Assembly: GCA_027625915.1 (NCBI GenBank)
Contig: JANTQA010000047.1
Span: 20,088,001 to 20,152,000, forward strand
DNA: 64,000 nucleotides
Direction of reading: 5' to 3'
DNA from: Anaeramoeba flamelloides
Lineage: Eukaryota; Metamonada; Anaeramoebidae
Part shown: positions 22,219 through 35,244 of the stretch, one piece after another
Position numbering within the stretch: position 1 is the first letter of the stretch
Layout of the letters: each line of letters begins with the position of its first letter
Notes under the pieces: model-generated
The model's database searches: none
The model's input: only the letters and a program-made list of their open reading frames with translations
What the model was told of the DNA's origin: nothing
Position numbers and translations under genes: made by a program

Positions 22219-24513
22219 GTATTGTCTACTCTTTTTCTTTTTCTTTTTCTTTTTCTTCATCTTTTTCTTCGTCTTTTTTGATTTCTCATTTTATCGTTTT
22301 ACCTTACCGATTTTGAAAAAATCGATTACTTTTGGAATTGAAATTAATGACTAAGAATCTTTAAATAAGAATTTTTTTCTTTCTTTTTCATCATATTTGA
22401 GAAACCAGTTTGATTCCATTTCAAAATAAAAGGCATTCAGATCCAAATAGCTTTTGGAAATAGGTATTTGTCAAACTCAAATAAATAGGGTATTAATTTA
22501 GATCTAATTACGTGAATGTTATTTTCAATTCAAATTTCAGTTGTTTATCATTTTTTTTTTCAAAGCAAAAATCTAACTTTTCCTTTACTGGTATTTGAAT
22601 TCTAAATCGGAAATAATTTTTACTTCCTTTTCCATAATTTACCTTTTTCAAATAGAGTCACAAATTACTCCCTACTTCTTTGAGAACTCTATTATAAAAA
22701 CAAAAATATAGAAAATGACAAAGAAGTGAACATTTTTTCCCATTTAGAATTCAAATACCAGTAGGATTTTTAGTTCAACCTCCAGATCAAAACAAAAAAC
22801 GGTACAAAAAAATAAACTGAGATCACAAATTATAATCTTTTTTCTTTGAAAACTAATAATGAAAACTCTATTTACCAAAAAAAAATACGAAAAATGAAAT
22901 GAAAATTATTTCCCATTTCTTATTCGATTACCTGTAATTTGTTTTTTTTTTTTTTTATATTGTTTCTTCGATTACCTCGACAATGAAACAAAAGAGGTTA
23001 TCTTCTCAATAAAATAATTTTACGATTAATTTTTTGAGAACGTAAAGTTTCAAAAAGCAATTTACAAATAAAAAAAGCAAAATGCAAATAAGAAATACCT
23101 GAAAACAATTTCCGATTACCATTCATTTTAAAAAAGTGAATAATCAAAGTTTTTAAAATGGGTTGATCAAACCATTTGGTTGACTCTTTTAATTAGCTTG
23201 AGCAAAACTATTTCAATCTTTTATTCCAATCTTATTGAAGAAGGATGTACAAATAAAAATTTATTATAGAATAATTCTTAATTTTTTTATGAACAAGAAA
23301 AGGGTGGTTGATTTTGGAAAAAAAAAAAATAAAAACTATTTTTATCAAATATATTATCTTACTTGAAAATTTTATTTTAAAATACATTAAATCCAGAAAA
23401 CTAAATTGAGTTTAAAATACTTCTAATGACTTTAATTAAAAGGTTCTTTTGACTACTCTTTGAATTAGGAGTCACAAATTTAGTCACTTCAAAACTCTCT
23501 CTTTAATAGATTAAGAGTTCTCGAGCACTTAACCCTTACCAATAAAACCTAAAATACATTAAATTAATGCACTTTTACCGAAATGTCCCAGTATTTTTTA
23601 ATAATAACATCACTCAATATGAAATTAAAGAATTTTGAATTATTTTTAAATTTTTAATTAAAAGATCATTTTAAAATAAAGGCACATTTTAAATTAAACT
23701 CTGATTAATTTAATGCTTAAAAAAATTTTTCAATATTTCATTATCATCATTCAAAAAAACCGTGACAAAAAATTCTTAGAACTACCCTTAATACACTTTA
23801 TAAACTTTAATAGGCACAATTTTCATAACAACCATTAAAAAATTCTTTGGTAACACTTTTTTAAAATGGCTTGAACTCTTTTTTTTTTTTCAATTAATAT
23901 TAAAACTTTATGAAAAGTATTATTAATCTAAAATTTTTCTAATGCAAAAAAACAAAAAACGATATAAAATTCTAAAATTCTCTTCTCTATATTTAATATT
24001 GCATATAATAATTGCCTTGATTTTAACAATAAAAAAGATTTATTTACAATTCGATCATTAAATTTATGCTCAAAAAATATAATTAATTCTATTAAAAAAT
24101 TTCTTTCCAAAAATATTTAAATCCAATAAATGTAAAAAAGTAAATAAAGGCAAATAATTGATAATAAAAATAATAATTTTAACCATTCTCGAATAAATGA
24201 ACAGAATAGATAAACAAAATGATTTGAACTTTTATAAAAGAAATTCTTTTTCACCAATAATAATTTTTTTTTCATATCTCATTCTTTTTAGGATTATTAA
24301 TTGTTCATCTTTATTTAAAAAAAAAAAACTTTCTAAAACCAATTTCATTACATTTAATTCAAACCAAAAGTAATCAAGAGAAAAAAATAGTATTTCTTTT
24401 TTTTATTTTTAAATTTTTTTTAATAATATACTTTATCATCCAAAAACAACAAATAATCTTTTTTAAATTTTAAAAATCAATAAAAAAAAAAACAAAAAAT
24501 ATAACATTTATAG
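22219..24513 (+). other. BMS1 intron 1 (2.3 kb)
   Basis: Donor GTATTG, acceptor TTTATAG. It contains an inverted repeat whose arms are about 22555-22640 and 22690-22770, carrying CTTTACTGGTATTTGAATT and AATTCAAATACCAGTAGG, a motif also found near 4840. No gene is seen inside. The minus-strand open frame at 23928-24110 is not credible. Confidence 0.8.
22555..22770. repeat. Inverted repeat inside BMS1 intron 1
   Basis: Arms face each other around a roughly 50-bp centre. The outer ends read ACTGGTATTTGAATTCTAAA and TTTAGAATTCAAATACCAGT, and the inner parts also pair with mismatches. Single-arm versions of the same ATTCAAATACCAGTA motif occur near 4840. Confidence 0.55.
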
Positions 24514-24704
24514 GAAACTTTTGAATTTCTTAATTTATTACAATGTCATGGGTTTCCAAAAGTTATTGGTATTTTAACACATCTTGATCTATTTAAAGAA
24601 AATAAGCAATTAAGGAAAAGAAAAAAAAGATTAAAAAAAAGATTTTGGACAGAAATTTATAAAGGTGCAAAATTATTTTATTTATCTGGGCTATTACATG
24701 GAAG
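24514..24704 (+). CDS. BMS1: BMS1 exon 2
   Basis: Encodes ETFEFLNLLQCHGFPKVIG, then LTHLDLFK (the G4-like THLD element of Bms1), KRLKKRFWTE and GAKLFYLSGLLHGR. Each has a direct counterpart in yeast and animal Bms1. It starts at a codon boundary after TTTATAG and ends inside an Arg codon (AG|A) with donor GTAATA. Confidence 0.93.
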
Positions 24705-25097
24705 GTAATATATCATAATCAATTTTCTTTTCTCTTTCCTTTCCTTTTTCCTTTTTCCTTTTTTCTTTTTCCTTTCCTTTCCTTTCCTTTTTTCCTTTCC
24801 TTTTTACTTTTTAAACAAATAGAAGAAAATAAAATAATAATGCAAAATGTAAAAATTAAAATATTTATTTTCAATATTTTATTTTTATTTATATTGTTCT
24901 TATTTCTTAAAGAAGAATGTACAACAAAAATAAAATTAAATATTTTAAAAATAAATTTTTAAAAACTATTGCTATTAATACTTGAAACTTGAAAAAAATC
25001 TCTCAAAAATTAATTTAATTTTTAAAACAATACTTAAAATTAAAATAAATTTTATTTTTATAATTTGATTAAGGTGAATAAATTGTTATTTTATAAT

Positions 25098-25128
<31 letters not shown>

Positions 25129-25224
25129 CTTGTATGTATTTCTTATAAGAGTTGTTAATATAAACCCAAACCCAAAATTTCCCGCACAGATAAAACGGTT
25201 CAAACAATTACAATATACAATTTC

Positions 25225-25500
25225 ATTTAAACTGAAAATAATTTTGATTAATTAAAAAATATGAAAATCATTTTTTCATCTTTTAGTTTTTTGTATTCAT
25301 TTCATTTTTTGAATTACTTATTTTTTTCATTCAATTGATATTTTTTTTCGAACGATTAATATTATGTTCAAGTTGAGTTGTTCAAAATAGAAGAACTCAA
25401 ATAAAATTAATTTAAGGTATCTAAACCATTTGATCAATCAATAATCATAATAGAATTTCAACAAATTTACTAATGTATTTTTTTGTTTTGCTCTCTCCAA
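25225..25500. mobile_element. Partial, diverged MITE copy (TTTGGACACA family)
   Basis: Matches the middle of the element at 25818-26345, sharing GGTATCT..ACCATTTGATC, TTTCAACAAATTTAC and the TTTTTTGTT that follows. The ends are missing. It sits directly upstream of a complete copy and is clearly older. Confidence 0.45.
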
Positions 25501-25817
25501 ATATTTTAACAACGCCCTTGACTTTTTAATATTGATAAGTATTTATTTATTGTTTTGTGAGTATTGTAATTTATAAACAATTGTTAGCATTACAATTAGT
25601 GAATGGTTCTAATTTGGTATTTGTTCAAGATTTGATTAAATAAGATTTTTTTTTTTTTTTTCAAAAATTGAATTTTGTTATTTTAAAAATTTTGAATTGG
25701 AGTTTATATATAACAAAATTACAATTATCGTTATAAACTGTATTTTTTTCTAAAATTTTCTTTTTTAAACAATTAATTTTCTACAATTAATAATTTTCTT
25801 CAATTAAAAATGAAATA

Positions 25818-26345
25818 AACTAGATTCCAAAAATTTGGACACAGTTTAAACAGTGGAAAGAACATCATTACTGTACTTTAAATTCAAATTGGAAATAATT
25901 TTGATTTTCCAAACAATTTCATTTTTTGTCTTTTTTGTTTTGTTTTCATTTCCTTTTTTGCAGTTACATAATCTGTTTCGTTAGATCTCGAAATTTTTTT
26001 TCAATGGTTGATAGAAGGTTAGTGTTGAGTTTTTTAAATTGAAAAATCACATACAATTGGTAGATGGTATCTTAACATTTGATCGATCAACAATTGTTGG
26101 TGAAATTTCAACAAATTTACCAATACATTTTTTGTTCCGCTCGTTTCATTATTTTGGACACACCTGCTTTGATTTTTTAGTTTTATATTTTTTTCTTTTA
26201 TTTGGGTTAAAATGATTACTTATTAAAACATTCATATTAAGTAACTTAAATGTGGTTTTATATTAGGTTTGGAAAAATACAATAAATTGGGTTTTTTTTT
26301 GCCTATTTTTGATTTTGGGTGTGTCCAAATTTTTGGAACGAGGTT
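25818..26345. mobile_element. MITE, TTTGGACACA-TIR family, copy 2
   Basis: A 528-bp element flanked by TA (25816-25817, 26346-26347). The ends are AACTAGATTCC and, inverted, AACCTCGTTCC, both continuing into the identical 17-mer AAAAATTTGGACACA core. It lies in BMS1 intron 2 in the transcribed direction and carries no coding sequence. It is the best preserved of the copies in this window and was used to define the family. Confidence 0.7.
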
Positions 26346-26529
26346 TATTATTATTAAAGTCATTTTTTAAAAATCAACCAATAAATAATTATTTTTAAAT
26401 CATTCTTTGTTAAAAAATAATAATAATTACCTTTTAAACAAAATTCATTTACCCACACACACACACTCTCTCTATCTTTTCTTTTTTATTAATTTAAATT
26501 AATAATAAAAACGTAAAATAATAAAACAG

Positions 26530-29500
26530 ATATCACCCAAGAGAAATATTTAATCTTTCAAGATTTATTCTTCATATGAAATATGCACCTATGATTTGGA
26601 AAAGTTCTCATCCATTTATATTAGCAGATAGATTTGAAGATATTACAGATCCAGAATCTATTAGAAAAAACCCTGTCATGGATCATACAATTTGTTTATA
26701 TGGATATATTCATGGAAACAATTTAAACACTAATCAAAAAATCCACATTTCGGGATGTGGCGATTTTCATATGAAATCAGTAACAATTCTTAATGACCCA
26801 TGTCCAACTTCAGATGATCAAAATGTTTCTTCAACGAGAAAATTATCTCAAAAGGAAATAATTATTTATTCCCCAATGAGTGATTTTGGAGGAGTTTTAT
26901 ATGATAAGGATGCGGTGTATATTAATGTCTCTCAGAAACTTCGTTATACAAATAAAAATCAAATTCTTTTAGATCCAAATGAAGAAAATTTAATAGTAGA
27001 AACAAATGGTTCTGGAGACAATATGGTTAGAAGGTTACAACAAACAAAGCATACAATTGGAGAAAAATTACAAAATAGTGAACTTCAAATAATTGACCAA
27101 GTTGGCTTTGAAAATGATTATGATGAAGAAGAAGAAGAAGAAGAAGGACTGGAAGAAGAAGATGATGATGAAGAGGGCGATAAAAATCTCGGGAATTTTA
27201 TAAAAAATAAAAAATTACCTAATGAAAAAAAAATTGTAGAAAATGGGAGGTTACGTAGAAAAGCAATTTTTAATGGCAAAAATGGTTCAAATGAACAAAA
27301 CAATAAAAAAGATTATGTTTTTGATGGAGATTCTTCAGAAGATGAAAATGAATTAGAAATTTTTGAACCAAAGGATGACTATTCAAAAAAAAGCTTATTT
27401 AGTGGCAGTTCATCAAATGAAGAAGATGAAGATGAAAAAGAAAAAAATCGATGGAAACGAAATAAAAAGGAAAACAAAAATTTAAAAGAAATGAGTGAAA
27501 AATTTAAAAAAAAAAATACTAATAATAAAAATAATAATAATGATGATGATGAGAATAATACGGAAAAATGGAAAGTTAATCTTGTTGATAAAGCAAATCA
27601 AAGATACCAAACAAGAGAGCAATTAGATTTAATGGAACTTGTTTATGGAATCAAAAAAAATGGTAAACAAGGAAAAATTATAAATTCTTCTTCTGAAGAA
27701 GAAGATGAAGATAACGATGATCAAAACGATGAAAATGATGAAATTGATGATCTTTTTACAAAGCATGCTAAAAAACGAAAAGAAGAAAGAGAAGCTGATT
27801 TGATTGATTGTTCTGTTAACTATAATTTGGGAGAAATAGAAAAATTAGATGATTTTTTGGAAACTGAAAATGAAATTTTTCAAAATTTAATTGAACGATT
27901 CGATAAAACTAATGTTTTTGAAAGAGCAGAAAAATCCAAAGAAAGAATATTAAAAGAAAATGGAAATGATAATAACGAGAGTGATATAGAGAGCGATGGC
28001 GAAGTTTTTGGCGAGTTTGAAGATTTGGAAGAAAATGTTTCCTTTTCTGGAAAGAAAAAAAAGAAAAGGAAAAAAAAATCAGATTCCGATTCTGATAGTG
28101 ATAGTGATAGTGATAGTGATAGTGATAGTAATAGTAATAGTGGTAGTGATAGTGGTAGTGGCAGTTATAGTGATAGCGATAGCGGAAGCGATAGTGATAG
28201 TGATTCTGACTCCGACTCTGATTCAGAAGCAGGTACAGATGGCAAAAATGGAAATGAAGGAGTCAAAGTAATTAAAGATGAAGACAATAAAGGGAAAAAA
28301 AAAAAAAAAGTGTTATTTAATGCGCTTTATGATTCAGGTGTATTAGGAGATCCAAGAGACACCTACTTTGATAAGGTCAAAAAGGAATTCAAAACCCGAG
28401 AAGATAGAAATACCGAGGAATTTAAAAAAATCGAGCAATCTAGAAGGGTATTATTAGAAGGTAACCCCATTGGTAGTTATGTTCGTATTGAAATTGAAGG
28501 CATTCCATGCGAATTTTCACATAATTTTGATCCTACTTCACCTATTGTTATCGGTGGCATCAATAAAAATGAAGAAGCCTTTGGAATTATTCGGGTAAGA
28601 ATTAAAAAGCATAGATGGTACAAAAGGATCTTGAAAACAAACGATCCATTGATCGTCTCAATCGGATGGCGAAGATTCCAAACATTGCCCATCTATTTCA
28701 TGAAGGATATGGGCGGAAGGTATCGGGCATTGAAATATACACCTCGGTTTATTCATTGCGAAGCCATTTTCTATGGGCCAATCACCCCCCAGGGAACTGG
28801 ATTTGCAGCCTTCCAAAGCTTAAATCAAAAGTTAACTCATTTCAGAGTTAGTGCAACCGGTAGTGTTTTAGAATTGGATAAAAACATCAATGTTGTCAAA
28901 AAATTAAAACTTGTCGGAAGACCCTATAAAATTTTTAAAAATACTGCTTTTATTAAAGATATGTTCAATTCTCAAATTGAAGTCGCAAAGTTTTTAGGTG
29001 CTGCAATTAGAACTGTTTCAACAATAAAGGGTTCTATCAAAAAGCCTTTAAAAACCCCTGGTCATTTCAGGGCCACATTTGAAGATAAAATCGTAAAATC
29101 GGATATAGTCTTTTTAAGAACTTGGTGTACTGTCAAGCCAGTCAAATTTTATAACCCCTTAACCAATTTATTGCAGATTAAGAAAAGACAAAAACAAGAT
29201 GACGAAAGGAGAATTCGTAAGCTCGATAATGAAAGTCAAGATCAAGACGAAGAACAACAAAAAGAACAAGAACAAGAAGACGATGAAAATGAAGATGCCT
29301 CTTCCTTAAAAATGAAAACTCATCGAGAATTAAGAATAAAACATCAAATCCCAATTGAATTAAACCCAGATTCAGTTTATCAAAAAATCGAACGAAAAGA
29401 AAAAATATTCAGACCTTTAGTGATCCCAAAAAAGGTTATGCAAAATTTGCCCTATAAGTTAAAGAAAAAGGCAGTGACTTCCGATAATAAGAATAAAAAG

Positions 29501-29719
29501 GCAGTTATATTATCAGAAAAGGATCGCAAAATTCAAACTTTATTAAATAAAATCGATCTTATTAGAAAAGAAAAACTTAGAAAAAGAAAATTAAAGAATA
29601 AAGAAAGGAAAAGAATTAAAACTGCACAAAATAGACACAGAGTTCAGATCGGCCAACAAAAATTAAAAAGAGCTAGAAAAAATTTCTTTCAAAAAAAATC
29701 TCAAAGAAGCCACAAATAA
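26530..29719 (+). CDS. BMS1: BMS1 exon 3
   Basis: The large last exon begins GRYHPREIFNLSRFI across the splice, then MKYAPMIWKSSHPF and LADRFEDITDPE, the AARP2CN part with HISGCGDFH. A long acidic middle follows (E/D runs near 27120-27180, an S-D repeat at 28081-28230). The conserved C-terminal domain comes next, with GSYVRIEIEGIPCEF, GIIRVRIKKHRWYKRILK, SIGWRRFQTLPIY and PQGTGFAAFQ, the last matching Bms1/Tsr1 C-terminal domains. It ends in a K/R-rich tail. Acidic-serine repeats are common in nucleolar proteins, though this S-D tract is unusually regular. The stop is TAA at 29717. It is intact throughout. Confidence 0.95.
28081..28230 (+). repeat. Coding Ser-Asp repeat in BMS1
   Basis: Near-perfect AGTGAT/GATAGT hexanucleotide repeats encode alternating Ser and Asp with a few Gly, Asn and Tyr. 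The repeat is likely unstable in length and likely a casein kinase 2 target by analogy with other S-D tracts, which is inference. Confidence 0.85.
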
Positions 29720-29773
29720 TTAATTAATTATATATTTTAAATAGCTAATATTTTTACATATGCCAAATAATTA

Positions 29774-29822
<49 letters not shown>

Positions 29823-32235
29823 TTTTACAGTGAATTTTTTGGAAAAGTGAAAAATAAAAAAGGTTTTAAAAATTAAAAACTACCCAAAAAAAAAAATAAT
29901 AATAATAATGAGACAAAGAATTTAAAAAAAAAATAGTTCTATTTGAATTTATCAACTATTTTATAGAACATACAAAACTTTTTTTTTTTGTCTTAATTTT
30001 AAAAATTGTTGTAATAATAATAGTGCTTTCTTTTTTTCTTTTTTTTTTTTTTATTTAAAAAAAAAAGTTTAGAATCATTAAAATTTTAGAAATTTCTTAG
30101 AAAATAAATATAAAATTTTATTTTATTTTTTGTTTTTTGTTTTTTTTCAGAACTCACTCGAGAACGAAATTTTTTATATTGTATAGAAATCATCATATTT
30201 CAAAAGTACTTTTTAATTGGAAAGGTAAAATGTTCCTGGTTAGTTTCAGAGTCCAAATTATTTTTTCTTTATAATTAATGATGATGTTGTTTTTTTCTTT
30301 TTTTGAGTGTATTCTTAAAGATTTTTTTGTTAAATTTCATTTAATTATAAGATATTCTTTTTTTTAAAATAAAAAATTGTTTATTCCAAGAGATGATCTA
30401 ACAAAATTAACTCTTGTTTGCCATTTGGTTTTTGTTAATTTAAAAGAATGTAAAAAAATCAAAAATTTTACTCAATTTTTTTGAATTCGAGAAAATTGCT
30501 GCCTAGGTAGTTTTTGAGGTTTTCTATTTTATTTGTGAAGTGTTCTAGGTTTTCTTGAGTTTTCTATTTATTTGTGAAGTGTTCTAGGGTTTTTTTGAGG
30601 TTTTCTATTTTATTTCTGAAGTGTTCTATTGTTTTTTTGGGATTTTCTATTTTATTTCGAAAATCTATTGATTTTATAAATAAATAGAAAACTCAAAAAA
30701 ACCTAACGAAAATCTATAGATTTTATAGATAAATATAAAACTCAAAAAAACTTAACGAAAGCCAATAGATTTTATAGATAAAACAGAAAACCTCAAGAAA
30801 ACTTCCGTTTGGTTGTTTTTTAAACTAAGTAAAAAAAGAAAATTTCATAATTTTTTTTTTTCATTTCTAAAATTAAAAAAAATATAGATACTTGAAGACA
30901 TTTGACTGTACTTATTAAACATATTAGAAACATTTTTTTCGAGTGTATTATGGAAGAATTTTGAACAGATTCTTACTAGTAGGATATCTTTTTGTTAAAA
31001 ATGGAATACCAAATAATTTATTGTAAAATAAAGATAAGAAAAATAGGAAGAAATAAAAGAAAGTAAAATAATAATTTACTATTCAATTATTGTGTTATTA
31101 ATTTATATCAAGAAAAAATATAATAATAGTTCCAAAGTTTCACACATTAATTATAGAAAATTTTATCAAGTTAAATCATTTTCTTTATTATGTCAGGGTT
31201 TAGAAAAATGTATAACCATTTAATAATTTATTAATAAATTAGCAACACAATCATTAATTATAAAGAATATTTGGTACATTTTTTTTTCTTCTTTTTAATA
31301 AGGATCTTTAAATTTTTCTTAAAATAAGATCCTATTTGAAATGTTTTTGAAATCTTACAAATAATAATGAAAATTATTCTGTATTATTTCTTATAATCAA
31401 ACTTTGATGAAAATTACGTCATTTCAAAAACAGATATTTTATAAATAGAGGTTTATTATTTAAATGGATTATTATTTTTGATTATTGATAAATGATAGAT
31501 GTATTTTTACCCTTTTAACAAAGAAAAAAATCATCTGAAAAAATTTGATTCAGTTAAAAAAAAATAATTTTATTTTTCTCTTTGTAATTTTATAGATTAT
31601 CAAGATTTTGTGTTTTTTTGATTGAAACTGATAAAGTTGGATTGATCATATTTTTAAAAAATTACATAATTTTTATTATTATATTGTGATAATCAATATT
31701 ATCATCAAAACTTCTATTAATTCACAAGAAAGTATATTTAGATAACTACTTATATTTTGTTTGTAATAAAGTGGGTTTTTTTTTTGACAGTATCTCTTTA
31801 AAAATGTATGTTTTTATTTTAAAATAGTATTTTTTATATACCTTACTTTCCCGAAAACCAATAAGATATATTTTCTACTCTGTAAGCAAATAATAATTTA
31901 TGAAATAATTTGAGAAAATATTGGAATTTTAAACTTTTTGAAAATATAGAAAAAATGCATTTATCTTTTAAAAACAAAAAACCATTTTTGAAAATTATAT
32001 TTAAAGTAAGTCAAGTAATCAGATTTTTACTTTACTTTTCAACTTCACGATTTGATAATTTTTTTTTAGATATGACGATCATATTTAGTATATAAATTCA
32101 TTTTGAATTTCCAAGTCATTTAACAAGATGATCGTTTTTCCTATTACTTGTTTATTAAATTGAAAAACTTAAAATCCACAGCTCTTCTTCATTCAAAGAT
32201 TTGTGGAATTTGAATTGTAAATTAATACCAAAAAT
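29720..32235. other. Spacer downstream of BMS1
   Basis: No gene recognised. It contains a (TTA)n microsatellite at about 29777-29820, the tandem/inverted repeat block at 30508-30803, and the dispersed repeat at 31780-32060 matching 20760-21030. The open frame at 31910-32095 lies in that repeat and is not counted as a gene. Confidence 0.45.
30508..30803. repeat. Tandem repeat array facing its own inverted copy
   Basis: Three to four units of about 42 bp (GAGGTTTTCTATTTTATTT, GAAGTGTTCTAGG) run to about 30660. Three units of the opposite strand then follow (AAATAGAAAACTCAAAAAAA, CCTAACGAAAATCTAT). The transcript of either strand would form a long hairpin. A decayed copy of the AATTC-type LINE hairpin motif lies just upstream (30455-30495). 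Confidence 0.65.
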
Positions 32236-32794
32236 AAGGTTGAAAATCCCTGAAATTTGAAAGTAGATTATCTTGAGTCAGATGTAATGACTTATTAATT
32301 TGGTTCTTAGCTGATCGATCTTGTTCTTGGTATGTATTTTAATAGTGGTTCAAAATGGCAATTTTTGACAATTTATTCTTTTTATTTCCGAAATCCGAAT
32401 TGAAGGGTGTAAGATTAATAGATTGGTAAGTGTTTAAGAATGAGTTTTGAATTTTGGGTCGTAGAAGAAAAGAATATTGATTTACAATTTTGTCAATTAA
32501 CTTAACGTAAAAAATAAAATTTTTTAAAATCTCCAAAAAAAACCAAATTTTTTTAAAATTTCAATCAACAACCCACAAATCACCTTTTTTTATAACTTAA
32601 TTTTCAGCCAATTAAACTTAAACTAATCAATTCGGATTTCGGAAATAAAAAAAATAAATTGTCAAAAATTATCCTTTTGAACAACTCTTAAAACCGATAC
32701 CAAGAATAAGAACGATCAGCTATGAACCATATTAACAAGACATTACATCATACACAAGATAACCTTCATTCAAATTTCAGGGATTGTAAACCTT
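32236..32794. repeat. Fold-back element, copy B
   Basis: Same plan as the element at 7041-7567. The arms 32236-32425 and 32610-32794 mirror each other (TTCTTAGCTGATCGATCTTG against ACGATCAGCTATGAACC; TTCCGAAATCCGAATTGA against TCAATTCGGATTTCGGAA). The two copies agree in arms and partly in the centre. It lies about 580 bp upstream of the PSP1-domain gene. Confidence 0.65.
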
Positions 32795-33374
32795 AAAAAC
32801 AATTTTTTTGAGCTATTTATTCCTTTTTCATTTTTTATAATTTTTGACTTTGACTTGATTAAAGAATTTTTTGAGTTGGAATTCAAAGAAACTTTGTAAA
32901 TTAATGGATCTTCGAAATAATCTTTTTTAAGAGCAGTTTGGATATTTTTTTTTTGATTTCAAAAAGGGAAAATTGTGATTTTGATAATTACGTTTTTTTT
33001 GTTTCAGAAATAAGTAAAATATTTTACTCAATTAACAATTCAAAAATCCAAATCAACAGAACCAAAATCATGGCCTAGTATTCACATTAAATCAGTTCCT
33101 CTGATTATTAAGAGTGAAAGGTCTGAAAAAGAGAATAAAAAAAAATTAGTCATTTTTAAAAAAATCTCAATTTCTCAAAAATACAGAAGATAAAATTGAA
33201 AACAAATAACAAAGGAATTAATGAAAAAAAAACATACCTACAATTTAAAATCAAAAATACCTTTAAAATTATTCATTCTTTTTTTAATTTTATATTAGAA
33301 TTTTTCTCTTTCAATTCACCTTTTTTCAGGTATACCAACTTGTTTAAATTATTAAGGTTTCCAATAAAACCAAC

Positions 33375-33784
33375 ATGACTAGTGAAAATACAAAACAAAA
33401 AAAGCTACCTCAAAATAGTGAAGTGATATCAAACACCACAAAATCAACAAAAAGCGAAAGCAAAACAGAAACAAAATCTGTTTCAATCGATATCAATTCC
33501 AAGAATAAAAGCCAATCACCAAAGCCAAAAAACGATTTCCTTTCAAGATCTGTTGGGGTAAATAGATCTCTTGAATTTAAACTCATTGGCGAAAACGAAA
33601 ACGAAAACGAAAACGAGAATCAGAATTACCCCCAAAAGCAACAACCAACAACCTTATTTGCCTCTTCCTTGAAAGAACCAAACGAAATCAAAAACATGAT
33701 GGATTCTTTGTTCATTTATGATCAGACAAACAAGAACCAAAACTTTAATAAAAAAAGGATCGGAAAACCAAAGTCTTCACAAGG
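33375..33784 (+). CDS. PSP1-domain protein, exon 1
   Basis: First exon of a predicted 577-residue protein (exons 33375-33784, 33948-34195, 38777-39696, 40001-40111, 40240-40284; 1734 nt with all phases consistent). It encodes a polar, disordered N terminus rich in K, S, T, N and Q, with an ENENEN repeat and no domain of its own. The ATG at 33375 is the first in this frame (MTSENTKQKK). The exon ends after SSQ inside a Gly codon (GG|GTACCT), a weaker donor than the others. Linking this exon to the PSP1 domain rests on phase and on the similar composition, not on homology. Confidence 0.55.
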
Positions 33785-33947
33785 GTACCTCTTCTAGCTT
33801 TAAAAAATCTATTTTCTGTTGTTTTAAAACAAGCAAGTCTGAACTTTTTTGTCACTTTTTGTTGTTTTGCTTTTTGTTATTTTCATCGCCTTTTAAAAAA
33901 ACAATAAAAAAAAAAAAAAAAAAAAAAAAATCACACAAAAGCCAAAG

Positions 33948-34195
33948 AAGCGGAGTAAATATAAACCAACCTAAAAATTGGAACAACGAACAAAACCAAA
34001 AATACTCATACAGTCAAGACAATTTTGAAGGTGGCAGCCAATTTTTACCAAATTCTGCTCCTGATGTCGGTAACATTTGGTTAGGCTCCTTTGAGCAAAA
34101 CAATCGTCCACTCGAGTATGGTGAAGAGTATGGATTTGGCTCATTAAATACAAACCCTTATAATAATCAACAACAAAATAACTTAAACCCATTAT
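33948..34195 (+). CDS. PSP1-domain protein, exon 2
   Basis: Follows a 163-bp intron that ends in a long A-run and AAAG. It encodes SGVNINQPKNW and then a Q/N/G/Y-rich low-complexity stretch (YSYSQDNFEGG, EYGEEYGFG) of the prion-like kind common in RNA-binding proteins. It ends CCATTA T|GTAATT in phase 1, which fits the two leading T of the exon at 38777. The frame also stays open a little beyond the donor into T-rich DNA, which is not protein-like. Confidence 0.55.
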
Positions 34196-35244
34196 GTAAT
34201 TTTTTTTCTTTTTTTTTTATTATTCTTTTTTGATCAATCTTTCTTGCTTTTTATCAAATTTGAATCTTTTTTGTTTTGGTGACAATACAAACCAATTTTG
34301 ATTTTGTCAGCAATTACAGACTTATACGTAATTATAGATAATTTTTTTAAAAAATTCTAATTCTTCATTTTCGGTAACAAATACAACGGATTGAACTAAA
34401 ACCTTGATAAAAACAAATTCTTAGTAAACCTTCTCATCAGTCAATTCGTTTTGAAATCTCACAAATTATTTTTTTTTTCCGATCTTTCTCAAAAAACAAA
34501 ACAATCCCAAACATTACAAATTGTTATTTTAAAATTTTTTACATAGTTTTGAAAGAGATTAGTTTGTTTCCGAACAACAAGAAATTAACTTAGTTTTTCT
34601 GTTTGAATAAAAATCAAATAAACAATGAGTTGATTCTTCTTTGAAAAAGAAAAGAATGATTTCTTTGAAAAAAATTAATAACTACGCTTCAAATTGAAAA
34701 TGGGTTTTTTGTTTGATCTAATCAGTATTTAGGGGCTGGTAAATCTCACAAATTTTTGTCCAGTTAGATCAAAGAAGTAAAAAATAAAAAGATTTTTACT
34801 AAAATTGTCGGTCCTTGTATCAAAAAATGAAAAAATTGATAGAAAAAAATCGGATTTTGAGAAAATTTCCCTTTAGAACAAATTTTAAAAACCCTGGCAC
34901 CATGTCTAGAATTTTCTAGTTTTTTTAAAGACTCAGGAAATAACTTAAGAGGGTTTTAAAAATTTGTTCGAAAAGGACAAAATGTAAGAAAATTGTCATT
35001 TTTGATGACTAAATCCTTTGTTATTTTCCTACAAAGATATTCTTTGGATAAGAAGACACGGAACTGGGTTTGGTGTTGTCTTGGATTCACCAAAATTCCG
35101 ATTTCCTATAATTGAATGATCATTTTTTTTCGACAGACACAAAAAGTATTTATTTTTAATGTTCAAAAACTCTTGGCTAATTTTTGTAAAATTTCATTCC
35201 CTTTAAATAGTTGCACCCAAAATTCCAAAAACCTTCCCCATAGA

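Larger units (their letters stand above)
24705..26529 (+). other. BMS1 intron 2 (1.8 kb) with MITE
   Basis: Donor GTAATA, acceptor AAAACAG. It contains a CCTTT-rich tract (24730-24805), a (TA)n run (25099-25124), a partial MITE copy (25225-25500) and a complete one (25818-26345). Intron length is therefore partly explained by element insertion. Confidence 0.8.

Noticed and set aside
30508-30803. Considered as a CRISPR array
   Set aside because: Units are contiguous without unique spacers and turn into inverted units; the setting is clearly eukaryotic.
33196-33378. Open frame just before the PSP1 gene as an extra exon
   Set aside because: Composition is F/K/N-rich without motif, its stop overlaps the start codon at 33375, and no acceptor is needed.
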